6,137 bases of DNA from Devosia sp. (GTDB taxonomy: Bacteria; Pseudomonadota; Alphaproteobacteria; Rhizobiales; Devosiaceae). The notes beneath the pieces were generated by a model, which was not told the DNA's origin, did not search any database, and saw nothing but the letters and a program-made list of their open reading frames with translations. A program made the translations under genes and the position numbers. This document shows, piece by piece, positions 5,363 through 6,137 of the stretch (positions within the stretch are counted from its first letter, which is position 1; each line of letters starts with the position of its first letter). The stretch spans positions 1-6,137 of the forward strand of contig JANXSI010000740.1 in the NCBI GenBank assembly GCA_025352765.1, given 5' to 3'.

Positions 5363-6137
5363 ACCCGGCCGACGAGGCAGCCCGCACGGCCGAGCGCGTG
5401 GCGCGCGAAAGCTATGGCCGCCTCGTCGCCTTCCTCGCGGCGCGGACGCGCGACGTCGCTGGCGCCGAGGACGCTCTGGGCGAAGCCTTTGCCGCGGCGC
5501 TCCGGCTGTGGCCGGCGGATGGCGTGCCGCACAATCCGGACGCCTGGCTGCTGACCGTGGCGCGCCGCCGCCAGGTGGATGTCATTCGCCGCCGCCAGAC
5601 CAGGATCGCCGGGGAGGAGCATGTGAAGCTGATCGCCGATGAGATCGATGCCGCGGCTGAAGAGGGCGAAGCCATCCCCGACCGCCGTCTGGCGCTGGTG
5701 TTTGCATGTGCCCACCCCGCGATCGAGCGCGGCATGCGGGCGCCGCTGATCCTCCAGACCATCCTCGGCATGACCGCCGAGGATATTTCGGCCGCCTTCC
5801 TGATCCCCGCCGCCACCATGGGGCAGCGGTTGGTGCGGGCAAAAACCCGCATCAAGGACGCCGGCATTCCGTTTCGCGTGCCTGAGCGCGAAGAGCTGCC
5901 CGAACGGCTGCAAGCGGTGCTCGACGCGATCTATGCCGCCTACGCCAAAGGCTGGAGCGAGGTCGGGGACATCGGCGTGCCCGAGATGGCGGGCGAAGCC
6001 GTCTGGCTCGGCCGGCTGGTGGTGTCGCTCCTGCCCGACGAGCCCGAGGCCAAGGGTATGCTGGCGCTGATGCTGTATGCCGAGGCGCGCCGTGCCGCCC
6101 GCCGCGATGCCGCCGGGGCTTACGTGCCGCTCGAGCA
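5359..6137 (+). CDS. ECF RNA polymerase sigma factor, ECF42/COG4941 type with C-terminal extension; 3' end outside window
   Basis: It directs RNA polymerase to specific promoters, most likely P1-P3 here. 259 codons are open to the window edge; complete relatives are about 400-420 aa. Residues 11-82 form sigma region 2 (ESYGRLVAFLAART, DALGEAFAAAL, NPDAWLLTVARRRQVDVIRR). LALVFACAHPAI (111-122) is the version here of the family's conserved CHPA segment. TAEDISAAFLIPAATMGQRLVRAKTRIK (139-166) is the sigma region 4 helix-turn-helix. IPFRVPEREELPERLQAVL starts the DUF6596 part (170 onward), with YAAYAKGWSEV where many relatives have YLIFNEGYSA. The GTG start overlaps the previous stop by 4 nt; GAGG at 5345-5348 is a possible binding site. 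No ATG start in frame lies before region 2. No anti-sigma gene is visible; the extension is reported to control activity in this group. Confidence 0.93.
   Translation, partial: MNPADEAARTAERVARESYGRLVAFLAARTRDVAGAEDALGEAFAAALRLWPADGVPHNPDAWLLTVARRRQVDVIRRRQTRIAGEEHVKLIADEIDAAAEEGEAIPDRRLALVFACAHPAIERGMRAPLILQTILGMTAEDISAAFLIPAATMGQRLVRAKTRIKDAGIPFRVPEREELPERLQAVLDAIYAAYAKGWSEVGDIGVPEMAGEAVWLGRLVVSLLPDEPEAKGMLALMLYAEARRAARRDAAGAYVPLE

Noticed and set aside
5308..5913. Minus-strand open frame opposite the sigma gene
   Set aside because: The plus-strand frame shows sigma regions 2 and 4 over the same bases; the antisense product has no recognisable feature.

Overview
The window reads as a chromosomal piece of a GC-rich alphaproteobacterium, most likely of the order Hyphomicrobiales. 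The protein sequences look Devosia-like, but I cannot confirm a genus without a search. Nearly every base is coding. The longest gene-free stretches are about 130-140 bases (189-320 and 3996-4133), and I see no insertion sequences, tRNA or rRNA genes, CRISPR arrays or phage genes.

The left part (1-3995) is conserved housekeeping DNA. A partial ubiK-like gene (ubiquinone biosynthesis accessory factor, BMFP family) runs leftward. It faces away from a tightly packed rightward cluster: lgt (prolipoprotein diacylglyceryl transferase), then a MidA/NDUFAF7-type SAM-dependent methyltransferase, then pgeF (multicopper/laccase-domain peptidoglycan-editing or purine nucleoside phosphorylase family). lgt and the methyltransferase are 1 nt apart, and the methyltransferase and pgeF overlap by 1 nt, so this is almost certainly one translationally coupled operon. 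After a 90-nt gap comes prs (PRPP synthetase), complete and with all catalytic motifs, probably with its own promoter.

The right part (3996-6137) is an accessory regulatory module. It holds three consecutive genes for small YciI/DGPF-family proteins (115, 115 and 116 aa) and then the 5' part of an ECF sigma factor of the ECF42/COG4941 type. That gene starts at a GTG overlapping the stop of the third DGPF gene by 4 nt and runs off the window end. Each DGPF gene is preceded by the same bipartite signal, T/G-G-T-C/A-G-A, exactly 17 nt, CGTC. This matches the promoter reported for ECF42 sigma factors (TGTCGA ... CGA/TC). The simplest reading is a self-contained regulon: the sigma factor drives all three DGPF genes and, through the third promoter and translational coupling, its own synthesis. 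No anti-sigma gene is visible here. Activity control is probably through the C-terminal extension that begins inside the window and continues beyond it.

The most interesting points are this three-promoter, three-paralogue ECF42 autoregulatory cassette, the loss of the family Asp (DGPF to NGPF) in the first paralogue, and a near-perfect 16-bp palindrome in the divergent ubiK/lgt control region.
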